DNA of 64,000 bases, taken from Dethiosulfatarculus sandiegensis (GTDB lineage Bacteria; Desulfobacterota; Desulfarculia; Desulfarculales; Desulfarculaceae). The position numbers and the translations under genes are program-made. The DNA lies in contig NZ_AZAC01000002.1 in the NCBI RefSeq assembly GCF_000931935.2, forward strand, positions 186,001 to 250,000. Direction: 5' to 3'. This document shows positions 46,110-54,336 of this stretch, one piece after another (position 1 is the first letter of the stretch; the number at the start of each line of letters is the position of its first letter). Under the pieces are notes generated by a model. That model was not told the origin of the DNA. It ran no database searches and saw nothing but the letters and a program-made list of their open reading frames with translations.

Positions 46110-46521
46110 CTCCCGATCTCCCCTTTGGCATAGCCTTTTGCTGGATCCGGGCCAGGCAGGCCCCTTGATCCTTTTCTTCCGCACCAGTTGATAATATCAC
46201 CTCTTGAAGTGAAATGTAACCGATATTCGGACACCGTTGCAATTTTTTTGTTATGCCCACTGCTCCAGGGAAAACCATGTTAACCGCGAAATGGGGAGTG
46301 CTCTCTAACCTCAGTTAGGTGTTTTTCTGCGTAATAGTTCTTTCAAACCTAATTATGACCGCAAAAAGCGGAGGGAAAAAACCAACCGTAATGATTGAAA
46401 AAATAAATTTAAATAAGATGATCTGGAATTTAATGTTGACATGGGGCGGGCTATTAACCTAAGGTCTGTTCAAATAAATGGACATTAAAACCGAATATTG
46501 GTCATTAATTGGGAAGTCAAC
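46110..46521. promoter_or_regulatory. Divergent control region between IclR gene and catabolic cluster
   Basis: There is no gene in 412 bases. The short dyad CTAAC-CTCA-GTTAG at about 46306-46319 is a candidate operator. TTGACA at about 46436 has no clearly spaced -10 partner, so no promoter is claimed. The gdh-type ATG at 46522 follows GGGAAG. Confidence 0.35.
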
Positions 46522-47772
46522 ATGGAAAAGAACAAACACGATGTATTCGAGGAAGCGGTAAAGACTTTAAAGAAGGCCGGTGAGATCGGCGGCATAGGCG
46601 AAAACGCCATGGCCTTTTTAGAAGAACCCAAGAGGATTCAGCAATTTCGAATTCCCCTTAAAAAAGATGACGGCTCCTTCCAAGTCTTTGAAGGGTGCAG
46701 GGTTCATTATAACGACGCAATCGGTCCTGTGCGAAACGGCACCCGTATAAGGCCCGAATTTAATGTGGCAGAGGCCAAGGCATTGGGCCTTTTCATGACC
46801 ATCAAACACGCTGTGGCCGATATACCGGCCGGCGGCGCCAAGGGCGGCATCAGGGCGGATGTCGGCAAGCTGACCCAACGCGAGATGGAGACCCTGGTGC
46901 GCTCTTACATCCGGGCCCTGAATCCCAAGGGGCCCTGGTCTGATGTTCCCGGCGCTGACATCGGCACCGGTCAGCAGGCCATGAGCTGGATGCTCGATGA
47001 GTATGAGCAGCTCACCGGTCATCATTGCCCGTCTGCGATTAACGACAAACCCACCAGCCTGGGCGGTTCGTTGGGCGGCGAAGAGGCCACCGGCCGCGGT
47101 GTTTTCCTCACCATGCGGGAGGCCTTGAAAGACATGGGCAAGCCGGTGGAAGGCTGCCGCGCCGTTTTGCAGGGCTTTGGCCAGGTGGGCGTTGCCTTTG
47201 CCGATATGTTGGTTGCCTCGGGCGGTGAATTGGTGGCTGCCTCTGATATCACCGGCGGCGTGACCAATTCCGAAGGGCTTGATCTTGCGGCCCTGAAAGC
47301 CCATGTAGCTGAAACCGGCGGAGTGGCCGGGTTCAGCGGCGGTTCTCCTGTGGGCATTGACGAACTCTTCACCCTGGATTGCGATGTGGTCGCGCCTTGT
47401 GCGGTGCACAATGTTATCCACGAGGAGAACGCGCCTTTGATCAAGGCCAAGTTGATTGTGGAAGGGGCCAACGGTCCCGTGACCACAGGCGCCGATGAGA
47501 TCCTCCATAAAATGGGCGTGATGGTGGTTCCGGACGTGGTGGCCAACAGCGGCGGCGTGATTGTCTGCCATTTTGAGCGCACCCAGGGGCTAAGCGATCA
47601 ATATTGGGATCTTGAAACTGTCTATCAAAAACTTGAGATGCGCATTACCAAGGCCTACAGGCAGTCTGCCGAGGCGGCCAAACAGGCGGGCGGTGCTTCC
47701 TTGCGCCATGGAGCCTGGATTTTCGCCCTGAAGAGGGTGGAAGAGGCCATGCAGCTGCGCGGCTGGATCTAA
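46522..47772 (+). CDS. Glu/Leu/Phe/Val dehydrogenase family protein (glutamate dehydrogenase-like)
   Basis: 416 residues from ATG 46522. The catalytic lysine motif PAGGAKGGI, the substrate-domain motif DVPGADIGTG, the domain junction GGEEATGRGV and the Rossmann motif GFGQVG are all present. The enzyme would oxidatively deaminate an amino acid, usually glutamate, to the 2-oxo acid with NAD(P)+. It opens the plus-strand cluster and could recycle amino groups from the downstream steps. A terminator-like stem-loop separates it from the next gene, so its expression may be partly independent. Substrate specificity is not readable by eye. Confidence 0.9.
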   Translation: MEKNKHDVFEEAVKTLKKAGEIGGIGENAMAFLEEPKRIQQFRIPLKKDDGSFQVFEGCRVHYNDAIGPVRNGTRIRPEFNVAEAKALGLFMTIKHAVADIPAGGAKGGIRADVGKLTQREMETLVRSYIRALNPKGPWSDVPGADIGTGQQAMSWMLDEYEQLTGHHCPSAINDKPTSLGGSLGGEEATGRGVFLTMREALKDMGKPVEGCRAVLQGFGQVGVAFADMLVASGGELVAASDITGGVTNSEGLDLAALKAHVAETGGVAGFSGGSPVGIDELFTLDCDVVAPCAVHNVIHEENAPLIKAKLIVEGANGPVTTGADEILHKMGVMVVPDVVANSGGVIVCHFERTQGLSDQYWDLETVYQKLEMRITKAYRQSAEAAKQAGGASLRHGAWIFALKRVEEAMQLRGWI

Positions 47773-47804
47773 AACAACCTTTCGTCGATGTTTCGATCTC
47801 TAAA

Positions 47805-47835
47805 GGGGCCGGTCGCTTTGGTCCGGCCCCGTTTT
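47805..47835 (+). terminator. Stem-loop between gdh-type gene and ectoine hydrolase gene
   Basis: A perfect stem GGGGCCGG/CCGGCCCC (47805-47812 with 47823-47830), loop of ten, followed by GTTTT. Its position inside the cluster suggests partial termination or a separate promoter for the following genes. Confidence 0.75.
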
Positions 47836-47872
47836 CAAAGAATCAAAAAGGAAACACTAAAGAGAGTTGGCA

Positions 47873-49045
47873 ATGCCTGTTTTTAAGAAGGAAGACTACC
47901 AGGTCAGGGTGGAGAAGGTTAAACAGCGCATGGCGGCCAGGGGATTGGATCTCCTGGTGGTGTCGGATCCGGCGAACATGAATTATCTCACCGGATATGA
48001 CGGCTGGTCCTTTTATGTTCCCCAGGTGGTCATAGTATCCCTTGAAGAGGATGTTCCCTCCTGGATCGGTCGGGGCATGGATACTGCCGGCGCTAAATAC
48101 ACAACCTATCTCCCGTCTCAGAACATCAAAGGATATCCGGATAATTATATACAGACCACTGAACGCCATCCTATTGATTTTGTGTGTGATTTTATAAAAG
48201 AAAAGGGTTGGGAAAAATCCAGGGTCGGTGTGGAGACAGATGCCTATTACTGGACAGCCAGGAGCCAGCAAAGCCTGGAAAAGGGCTTGCCGGAAGCAAA
48301 GGTGGAAGACGCCAATCTCCTGGTTAACTGGGTGAGGCTGATAAAGTCCGACGCCGAGATCGCCCTGATGCGCCAGGCAGGCAAGATAACCGAAAAGGTT
48401 TTGGCAACCGCCATGGAGGTGGTGGCCCCGGGGGTCAGGGAATGTGATGCCGTGGCCGCTATTTACCAGGCCCAGATAAGCGGCACCAACGAGTATGGCG
48501 GTGATTACACTTCCATAGTGCCGATGATGCCCACCGGTGAAAAGACCTCCACTCCCCATCTCACCTGGACCGATGAACCTTATGAAAATGAAGTGGCGGT
48601 GAACCTGGAGCTGGCTGCCTGCCGTCACCGTTATCACAGCCCCATGGCCCGAACCCTGTATCTCGGTAAAAACCCGCCCGCCAAGCTGGTCTCCACCGCC
48701 GAGGTGGTGGTGGAAGGACTGCACGCGGCATTGGATTCGGCCAGGGCAGGGGTGGAGGCCTGGGAAGTGGAGCTGGCCTGGCGCAAGGTTATCGCCAAAC
48801 AGGGCCTGGAAAAGGAATCCCGCATCGGTTATTCCGTGGGCCTGAACTATCCTCCGGATTGGGGCGAGCATACGGCTTCCCTACGCCCCAAAGACACCAC
48901 TGTGCTCAAACCCAATATGACTTTTCATATGATCCTGGGAATGTGGATGGACGGGTGGGGGTTTGAATGCTCCGAAGCCTTCAGGGTCACCGAAGGCGAG
49001 GCAGAGACCTTTGCCGATTTTCCCCGCAAACTTTTCATTAAATAA
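47873..49045 (+). CDS. doeA: Ectoine hydrolase-like M24-family enzyme (DoeA/EutD type)
   Basis: 390 residues from ATG 47873 (TTG 47867 is also possible). It has the creatinase/M24 pita-bread fold. As I recall DoeA, whole blocks agree: MNYLTGYDGWSFYVPQ near the N-terminus, TTERHPIDFV, LVNWVRLIKS, GGDYTSIVPMMPTG, PHLTWTDEP, and YSVGLNYPPDWGE with SLRP. DoeA opens the ectoine ring to N-acetyl-diaminobutyrate. Like creatinase-type members it lacks the full dimetal ligand set of true aminopeptidases. It sits with a TRAP transporter, a deacylase and an EutB-like dehydratase, which supports an ectoine-type pathway. Assignment is from motif memory. Confidence 0.78.
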   Translation: MPVFKKEDYQVRVEKVKQRMAARGLDLLVVSDPANMNYLTGYDGWSFYVPQVVIVSLEEDVPSWIGRGMDTAGAKYTTYLPSQNIKGYPDNYIQTTERHPIDFVCDFIKEKGWEKSRVGVETDAYYWTARSQQSLEKGLPEAKVEDANLLVNWVRLIKSDAEIALMRQAGKITEKVLATAMEVVAPGVRECDAVAAIYQAQISGTNEYGGDYTSIVPMMPTGEKTSTPHLTWTDEPYENEVAVNLELAACRHRYHSPMARTLYLGKNPPAKLVSTAEVVVEGLHAALDSARAGVEAWEVELAWRKVIAKQGLEKESRIGYSVGLNYPPDWGEHTASLRPKDTTVLKPNMTFHMILGMWMDGWGFECSEAFRVTEGEAETFADFPRKLFIK

Positions 49046-49077
49046 ACCGCTGCCAAATATCTGTGGGAAGGGTTCTT

Positions 49078-49707
49078 ATGCAGGAGCAAGCAGACCCGGC
49101 TAATAGTGGAATCAACGGACCATTCGGTAAGTTGGACCGGTTTTTGCTGAAACTGGAAGAGTTTATTCTGGCCTATGGCATCATCGGCCTGGCGTTGCTT
49201 TTAATGGGCAATGTGTTTTCAAGGGTGGTGACCGGCCATTCCATTATGTTCGTTCAGGAAACAGCCCAGGCCATGGTGGTTCTGGTCACCTTTTTGGGGC
49301 TTGGCTATTGCGCCCGCAAGGCCAGGCATATCCGCATGTCGGCCCTTTACGACATCATGCCCGCCAAGGTGCGCAAAGTAATGATAATTCTCATGGCAAC
49401 CGTGACCTGTGCGGTGATGTTTGCCATGGCCTACTGGTCCTTTGAATATGTGCTCAAGGTAAAGGCCTCCGACGCGGTAACCCCCATATTGCGGTTTCCG
49501 GTCTGGCAGATAAACGTCTGGGTCCCCTTGGGCTTTTTCATGGCCGCCTTGGAATACCTTCTGACCATTTTTAAGAATCTGGGCGCCAAAGAGGTCTTTC
49601 TCTCAATAGAGGTTCCGGACGGGTACGAAGAAGAGGCCGTAGGTGCGGATGCGTCTTGCGCAACCGAGTGCGCCAAAGAGGCGGAAGCGGCTGGCGGACA
49701 GGTTTAG
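49078..49707 (+). CDS. dctQ: TRAP transporter small membrane subunit (DctQ/UehB-like)
   Basis: 209 residues from ATG 49078, with GGAAGGG upstream; GTG 49063 would overlap that site. Four TM helices are visible. The family segment FVQETAQAMVVLVTFLGLGYCARKARHIRMSALYD, with its conserved basic motif after TM2, identifies the 4-TM Q subunit. The tail is acidic and Cys/Ala-rich. It pairs with the M subunit at 49797 and the periplasmic binding protein at 52420 to import an organic solute using a Na+ gradient. Position right after the ectoine-hydrolase-like gene suggests the solute is ectoine or a relative. Confidence 0.9.
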   Translation: MQEQADPANSGINGPFGKLDRFLLKLEEFILAYGIIGLALLLMGNVFSRVVTGHSIMFVQETAQAMVVLVTFLGLGYCARKARHIRMSALYDIMPAKVRKVMIILMATVTCAVMFAMAYWSFEYVLKVKASDAVTPILRFPVWQINVWVPLGFFMAALEYLLTIFKNLGAKEVFLSIEVPDGYEEEAVGADASCATECAKEAEAAGGQV

Positions 49708-49796
49708 CTGATTGATTTTAATGAATTTTCGCGTTGCATAATCATGGGCGGGCGCGCGCGGATATATGGTTTTTATCTGCCCGTCTTTAGTGAAAG

Positions 49797-51092
49797 GTGT
49801 TGGGACAAGCCATGCTCACCTGGATGATGATAATCATGCTCGGGTGCCTGATACTGGCGTTTCCTTTCATGGTGGCGTTGATAGCAGCTCCCATATTCGT
49901 GATGGAAAGCAGCTTTCCATTTCTCAATAAGACAATTTTGGCCCAACAGACCATCGGCGGGGTTCAACCCCTGGCCTTGATAGCGGTCCCCATGTTCATC
50001 TTTGCCGCAGATATCATGACCGCCGGTCGTTCGGCTGATTCCCTTTTAAACCTGGTGCGCACCTTTGTGCAGCATATCAGGGGCGGCATGTCCATTGTTA
50101 CGGCAGCGGGATGCACCCTGTTCGGTGCTGTGAGCGGGTCCACCCAGGCCACGGTCTGCGCCATAGGCGGCCCCTTGAGGCCCAAACTGCTGGAGGCCGG
50201 GTATTCCTCCAGCTTTGCCACGGCTCTTATCATCAATGCAAGCGACATAGCCATGCTGATTCCTCCCAGCATAGGCATGATCGTCTACGGTGTGGTCACC
50301 GGCACTTCGGTGGGGGAGATGTTCATAGCGGCTGTGGCGCCGGGTCTGTTTATCCTGCTTCTTTTTTCGGTCTATTGCTATATCTATGCCCTGTTCAAGG
50401 GAATGCCTATTCTGCCCAGGGCTTCATGGGCGGAAAGGTTTGCCGCCTTGAAAGACGCTGCTTTGCCTTTGGGCTTTCCGGTGATAATCGTGGGCGGCAT
50501 CTACGCGGGCATCTTCAGCCCCACTGAAGCGGCGGTGGTGAGTGTCTTTTATGCCTTTTTCCTGGAGGTGGTGGTTTATCGCCACGTAAAGATCAATGAA
50601 ATACCGAAAATAGCCTTGTCCACCGGAGTCGTCACCTCCGTGGTTTTCGTGCTGGTCGGGGTGGGAACCGCCTTTTCCTGGGTGATCAGCTTTGCCAAAA
50701 TCCCCCAGGCCCTGTTGCCGGCGATTCTGGGGCCTGATCCCACGGTTCTGTGGCTGCTTTTGGTGATCAGCTTTTCCTTTTTCATGGGCTGTATGTTTGT
50801 AGACCCCATTGTGGTGATAATTATCCTGGGTCCCATTTTCCATCCTGTGGCGGTCAAGCTCGGTATTGATCCGGTCCTGGTGGGGGTGATCGTCACCCTG
50901 CAGGTGGCCATAGGTTCGGCCACGCCGCCTTTTGGCTGCGACATATTTACAGCCATAGCCATTTTCCGAAGACCCTACTGGGAAGTGGTAAAGGGTTCGC
51001 CTCCTTTTCTGCTCATACTTCTGATCGTCAACTTCACCTTGATATTTTTCCCGTCCCTGGCTCTGTTCCTGCGGGATATGGCCTTTCATTGA
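49797..51092 (+). CDS. dctM: TRAP transporter large membrane subunit (DctM/UehC-like)
   Basis: 431 residues with about 12 hydrophobic segments. DctM signatures are visible: PLALIAVPMFIFAADIM, SGSTQATVCAIGGPL, IPPSIGMIVYGVVTGTSVGEMFIAAVAPG, FSPTEAAVVSVFYAF and ATPPFGCDIFTAIAIF. It is the transport channel of the TRAP system in the inner membrane. The frame opens at GTG 49797, directly after AAAGG; an ATG at 49812 is the alternative. A stem-loop in the 90-bp gap after dctQ may tune expression. The binding-protein gene is displaced by the inserted M20 gene. Confidence 0.92.
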   Translation: MLGQAMLTWMMIIMLGCLILAFPFMVALIAAPIFVMESSFPFLNKTILAQQTIGGVQPLALIAVPMFIFAADIMTAGRSADSLLNLVRTFVQHIRGGMSIVTAAGCTLFGAVSGSTQATVCAIGGPLRPKLLEAGYSSSFATALIINASDIAMLIPPSIGMIVYGVVTGTSVGEMFIAAVAPGLFILLLFSVYCYIYALFKGMPILPRASWAERFAALKDAALPLGFPVIIVGGIYAGIFSPTEAAVVSVFYAFFLEVVVYRHVKINEIPKIALSTGVVTSVVFVLVGVGTAFSWVISFAKIPQALLPAILGPDPTVLWLLLVISFSFFMGCMFVDPIVVIIILGPIFHPVAVKLGIDPVLVGVIVTLQVAIGSATPPFGCDIFTAIAIFRRPYWEVVKGSPPFLLILLIVNFTLIFFPSLALFLRDMAFH

Positions 51093-51122
51093 GCAACCAT
51101 CCGCCTGTGAGGTGTTTTTAAA

Positions 51123-52307
51123 ATGCGGCTTTCCGAGTCTGTAAAAAAACTTACCCCGGAGCTTATTGAACTGCGCCGGGACCTGCATATGCATCCGGAA
51201 TTGGGTTTTTGCGAACACCGAACCGCCCGCCTGGTGGAGAGCTACCTCAAGGATATCGGGGTGGAAGAGATAAAAAGGGTGGCAAAAACCGGTGTGCTCG
51301 GGCTCATCAAGGGTGACGGCAAAGGCCCCACCCTGATACTCAGGGCGGATATGGACGCTCTTCCGGTAGAGGAAGAGAACACCTGCTCCTATCGTTCCAA
51401 GGTTAAAGGCTGCATGCACGCCTGTGGTCATGACGGCCACACAGCGGTGCTTTTGGTTGTGGCCAAGCTGCTTTGCGCCAACCGCCATTGGATCAAGGGC
51501 AATGTGAAGCTCTGCTTCCAGCCCAATGAGGAGGGGGCCGGGGCCCTGCCCATGATTAATGAAGGTGCGCTCGATTCTCCCAAGGTGGACGCCTGCCTGG
51601 GGCTGCATCTTTGGTGTCCCCTTGAGATCGGAGCCATGGCCGTGGATCCGGGGCCGGTAATGGCCGGGATGCATCATTTTCATGTAACCATAAAAGGCAG
51701 GGGCGGTCACACAGCCATGCCTCAGCAGGCGAGAGACCCCCTTCTGGCGGCGGTAGACTTTGTGCAGAAGGTCCAGTCCATCCAGGCCCGGGAGATAGAT
51801 CCCCTCTCTCCCACGATCATTGTTTTCGGCAGTATAAACGGCGGCACCGGTTCCAACATAATACCCGGCCAAGTTGAGCTTGAGGGCACGGTCCGCTATT
51901 TGTACGACCTTTCAAAAGGCGATGAAAGGCCGCTTGAGCGGCTGGAGCGCATCTTAAACGGAGTCTGTGAAACCTGCCGGGTGCAAGGTGAGATATCCTA
52001 CGGAGATTCCCACCCCGCCCTGATCAACGATCACTTCATGGCAAGTCTGGTTCGCCAGGCGGCTGACCAGGTGTTTCCGGGAAAAGAAAAGATAAAAAGT
52101 TTGGTCTCCATGGCGGGCGAGGACTTCAGCGAGTTCGCCAGCCGGGTGCCTTCGGCCTTTTATTTTGTGGGGGCGGGCAACCGGGAAAAGGGGATAGTCC
52201 ATCCCCACCATCATCCCAAATTCGACCTTGACGAAGACAGCCTGGCCCTGGCGGTTTTGATGCAGCTTAAGTGCGTAAAGGGTTATTTCAGCCAAGTAAA
52301 GGCTTGA
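51123..52307 (+). CDS. M20-family amidohydrolase, candidate N-acetyl-diaminobutyrate deacetylase
   Basis: 394 residues of the M20 (hippurate/IAA-amino acid hydrolase) family. Metal-site motifs are CMHACGHDGHTA (Cys and two His), PNEEGAGALPMI (Glu-Glu) and the C-terminal HHHPKFDLDEDSL; RGGHTAMPQQARDP marks the dimerisation domain. M20 enzymes hydrolyse N-acyl amino acids. In classical ectoine pathways the deacetylase (DoeB/EutE) belongs to the AstE/AspA family. None is seen here, so this protein is the natural candidate for that step, as in the alternative DoeB2 type. Start supported by GAGGTG eight bases upstream. Substrate is inference. Confidence 0.85.
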   Translation: MRLSESVKKLTPELIELRRDLHMHPELGFCEHRTARLVESYLKDIGVEEIKRVAKTGVLGLIKGDGKGPTLILRADMDALPVEEENTCSYRSKVKGCMHACGHDGHTAVLLVVAKLLCANRHWIKGNVKLCFQPNEEGAGALPMINEGALDSPKVDACLGLHLWCPLEIGAMAVDPGPVMAGMHHFHVTIKGRGGHTAMPQQARDPLLAAVDFVQKVQSIQAREIDPLSPTIIVFGSINGGTGSNIIPGQVELEGTVRYLYDLSKGDERPLERLERILNGVCETCRVQGEISYGDSHPALINDHFMASLVRQAADQVFPGKEKIKSLVSMAGEDFSEFASRVPSAFYFVGAGNREKGIVHPHHHPKFDLDEDSLALAVLMQLKCVKGYFSQVKA

Positions 52308-52419
52308 TTAAGTCAGGAAGCCATTTTGCATCGCGCGGGCAGAAAGGCTTTCCATATAAAGAGGATTCCGGTCTCCGGACCGGTTGACAGGGGAAAAAAC
52401 GAGCCAAAGGGAGAAGATA

Positions 52420-53445
52420 ATGCGTAAGTTACTAGCGATTGCCGCTGCTGTCGCCATTTCCATCACCATGTTGGCAAGCCTTGCCCTGGCGGCTGATTAT
52501 GAGTGGCGTTTTGCCCTGGAAGAGATCGAAGGCAGCATTCAGCATGAATACGCCAAAAAGTTCAAGGAAGTCATAGAAAAAAAATCAGGCGGAAAGGTAA
52601 AGCTGGATTTCTATTTCTATGGCCAGATCGGCAATAACAACCAAGTTAGTGAGCTTCTACAGGACGGCGCCCTGACCATGGCTTTTCAAAGCCCCGGTCA
52701 CCTGGGCTCCTATATCCCGGAAGTGAACATCTTCAACCTGCACTACCTTTTGCCCGACAACAGGGAAGTCAACAAGGCCATCTTAATGGGCGGGGAAAAC
52801 ACCTACGCCGCCCTGGCTCCCTATTATGCCAAAAAGAACCTCATGCTTTTATCGATAATCCCCGAAGGGTGGCAGGTGTGGAGCCTTAAAAAAGAGGTGC
52901 GCAAGCCTGAGGATTTCAATGGCATGAAGTTCAGGGTCATGACCAGCCCCATGCTGGTCGAGGCTTACAAGGCCTATGGCGCCAATCCCACTCCCATGCC
53001 CTATTCTGAGATCTACAGCGCCTTGCAGCTCAAGATGATCGAAGGTCAGGTGCAGCCCTATTTTGCTCATCAGGAGATGAAGTTTTACGAGGTGACTGAC
53101 TACTTTGTGAACGCCAAGCAGCTGATGTATGTCACCACCCTTTGCTTTAACAAGGATAAGTTCGATTCCCTAAGCCCCGAGATGCAAAAGATGGTGCGGG
53201 AATCCGTGGATGAGGCCACTGCCTGGCTTTTTAAATTTGAAGAGGAATTCAATGCCAAGCGTCTGGCCATGATCAAAAAAGCCAAGCCCGAGATGAAGGT
53301 CGTCAACCTGACTCCCGATGAGATCGCCGCTTTCCGGGCCAAAGCCAAGGACGTGGAAAAGGTCTATCTGGAGATCGGCGGAGACGGTGCGCCCGAGGTT
53401 TTAAAGGCCGTGAGAAAGGACATAAAAGAAAATACCGGTAAGTAG
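52420..53445 (+). CDS. dctP: TRAP transporter periplasmic solute-binding protein (DctP/UehA-like)
   Basis: 341 residues from ATG 52420, with AAGGGAG upstream. A Sec signal peptide (MRKLLAIAAAVAISITMLASLALA) is followed by a mature DctP domain with QHEYAKKFKEVIEKKSGGKVKLDFYFYGQIG. It has LKKEVRKPEDFNGMKFRVMTSPM, which holds the arginine that usually contacts a carboxylate, and NPTPMPYSEIYSALQ. It captures the solute for the Q and M subunits. A stem-loop follows the gene at 53465-53494, often seen after binding-protein genes that need higher expression. Ligand not readable from sequence. Confidence 0.92.
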   Translation: MRKLLAIAAAVAISITMLASLALAADYEWRFALEEIEGSIQHEYAKKFKEVIEKKSGGKVKLDFYFYGQIGNNNQVSELLQDGALTMAFQSPGHLGSYIPEVNIFNLHYLLPDNREVNKAILMGGENTYAALAPYYAKKNLMLLSIIPEGWQVWSLKKEVRKPEDFNGMKFRVMTSPMLVEAYKAYGANPTPMPYSEIYSALQLKMIEGQVQPYFAHQEMKFYEVTDYFVNAKQLMYVTTLCFNKDKFDSLSPEMQKMVRESVDEATAWLFKFEEEFNAKRLAMIKKAKPEMKVVNLTPDEIAAFRAKAKDVEKVYLEIGGDGAPEVLKAVRKDIKENTGK

Positions 53446-53464
53446 AGGCCTTTATAGTATTTTT

Positions 53465-53494
53465 TGCCGCGGCCCCTTTTGGGGGGCTGCGGCA
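53465..53494 (+). terminator. Stem-loop after the binding-protein gene
   Basis: TGCCGC-GGCCCC (53465-53476) pairs with GGGGGGC-TGCGGCA (53481-53494) around TTTT, with a mismatch and a bulge. There is no T-run, so partial termination or 3'-end protection of the dctP message is more likely than a full stop. Confidence 0.6.
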
Positions 53495-53503
53495 GACTAA
53501 AAA

Positions 53504-54262
53504 ATGCTTTCACTGAGAGATGATTCTTTGATCTACCGCATTGAAAAGGGACAGGTGAGCATGGGGGAGCCGGTGGGCATATTGCTTTTGGATACCAGTG
53601 TGCCTTTTGTCCCCGGGGATGTGGCCAATGCCACTACCTGGAACTTTCCGGTTCGCTTTAAGAAGTTGCGCGGCTTTTCCGTGGAAAGGGCCCTTAAAAG
53701 GGATCCGTCCAACTATGAACAGGTTCTGAAGGCGGCCAGGGAGTTGAAAGAAGAGGCGGGGGTGAGGGGGATCACCAGTGATTGCGGCTTTTTGGGCCTG
53801 TTCCAAAAGCCCTTGGCTCAAGATCTTGAGATGCCGGTTTTTCTTTCCAGCCTGATGCAGGCCGACCTTTTGCTGAACATGTTGGGGGAGGATCAAAAAA
53901 TCGGTGTCATAACCGTGGATTCAAGCAGCCTGGATGATGGACTCTTAAAAGCGGTGGGAGTGAGGCAAATAGACCGGCTCTTTATAGCCGGGTTGCAGCA
54001 AAAGAAAAATTTCCATGCCTTTGCCTTGGCTGAGATCGGGGAGCTTGATTTTAAGGCTGTGAGCCAAGAGGTGGTGGAAGTTGCCTTGGAGATGCTCCGG
54101 CAAGACCGCTCGATCGGGGCTTTTCTCCTGGAATGCTCACTTTTGCCGCCCTATGCAGCCAGTGTGCAACAGGCTGTGGGCAAGCCGGTTTTTGACTTCA
54201 CCACCTTGGTCAACTTTGCCTTTTCCGGAATTCAGCGAAGGGAATTCACAGGGTTTGTCTGA
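53504..54262 (+). CDS. Aspartate/glutamate/hydantoin racemase superfamily protein
   Basis: 252 residues. GEPVGILLLDTSVPFVPGDVANATTWNFPVRF opens the fold, GITSDCGFLGLFQ holds the first catalytic-type cysteine and LLECSLLPPYAASV the second. Both cysteines of the two-base mechanism are thus present. Related proteins (including EutA-like members in ectoine clusters, from memory) occur in catabolic operons with no proven reaction. In this cluster it lies between the TRAP binding protein and the EutB-like dehydratase. The start has no clear ribosome binding site because a stem-loop precedes it; an alternative ATG with AGGTGA is at 53561. Confidence 0.78.
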   Translation: MLSLRDDSLIYRIEKGQVSMGEPVGILLLDTSVPFVPGDVANATTWNFPVRFKKLRGFSVERALKRDPSNYEQVLKAARELKEEAGVRGITSDCGFLGLFQKPLAQDLEMPVFLSSLMQADLLLNMLGEDQKIGVITVDSSSLDDGLLKAVGVRQIDRLFIAGLQQKKNFHAFALAEIGELDFKAVSQEVVEVALEMLRQDRSIGAFLLECSLLPPYAASVQQAVGKPVFDFTTLVNFAFSGIQRREFTGFV

Positions 54263-54336
54263 CATGCAAGGCGAAAAAATGAGTGACCAGACTGATAGCC
54301 TGTTGAAACCGTAACTATTTCGTTTGGATAGCCATA

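Noticed and set aside
46618-47571. 317-codon antisense frame in the glutamate-dehydrogenase-like gene
   Set aside because: The plus-strand gene is unambiguous; this frame has no motif or ribosome binding site.
50424-51872. 482-codon antisense frame across dctM and the M20 gene
   Set aside because: It overlaps two well-supported genes on the other strand and has His/Gly-rich shadow composition.
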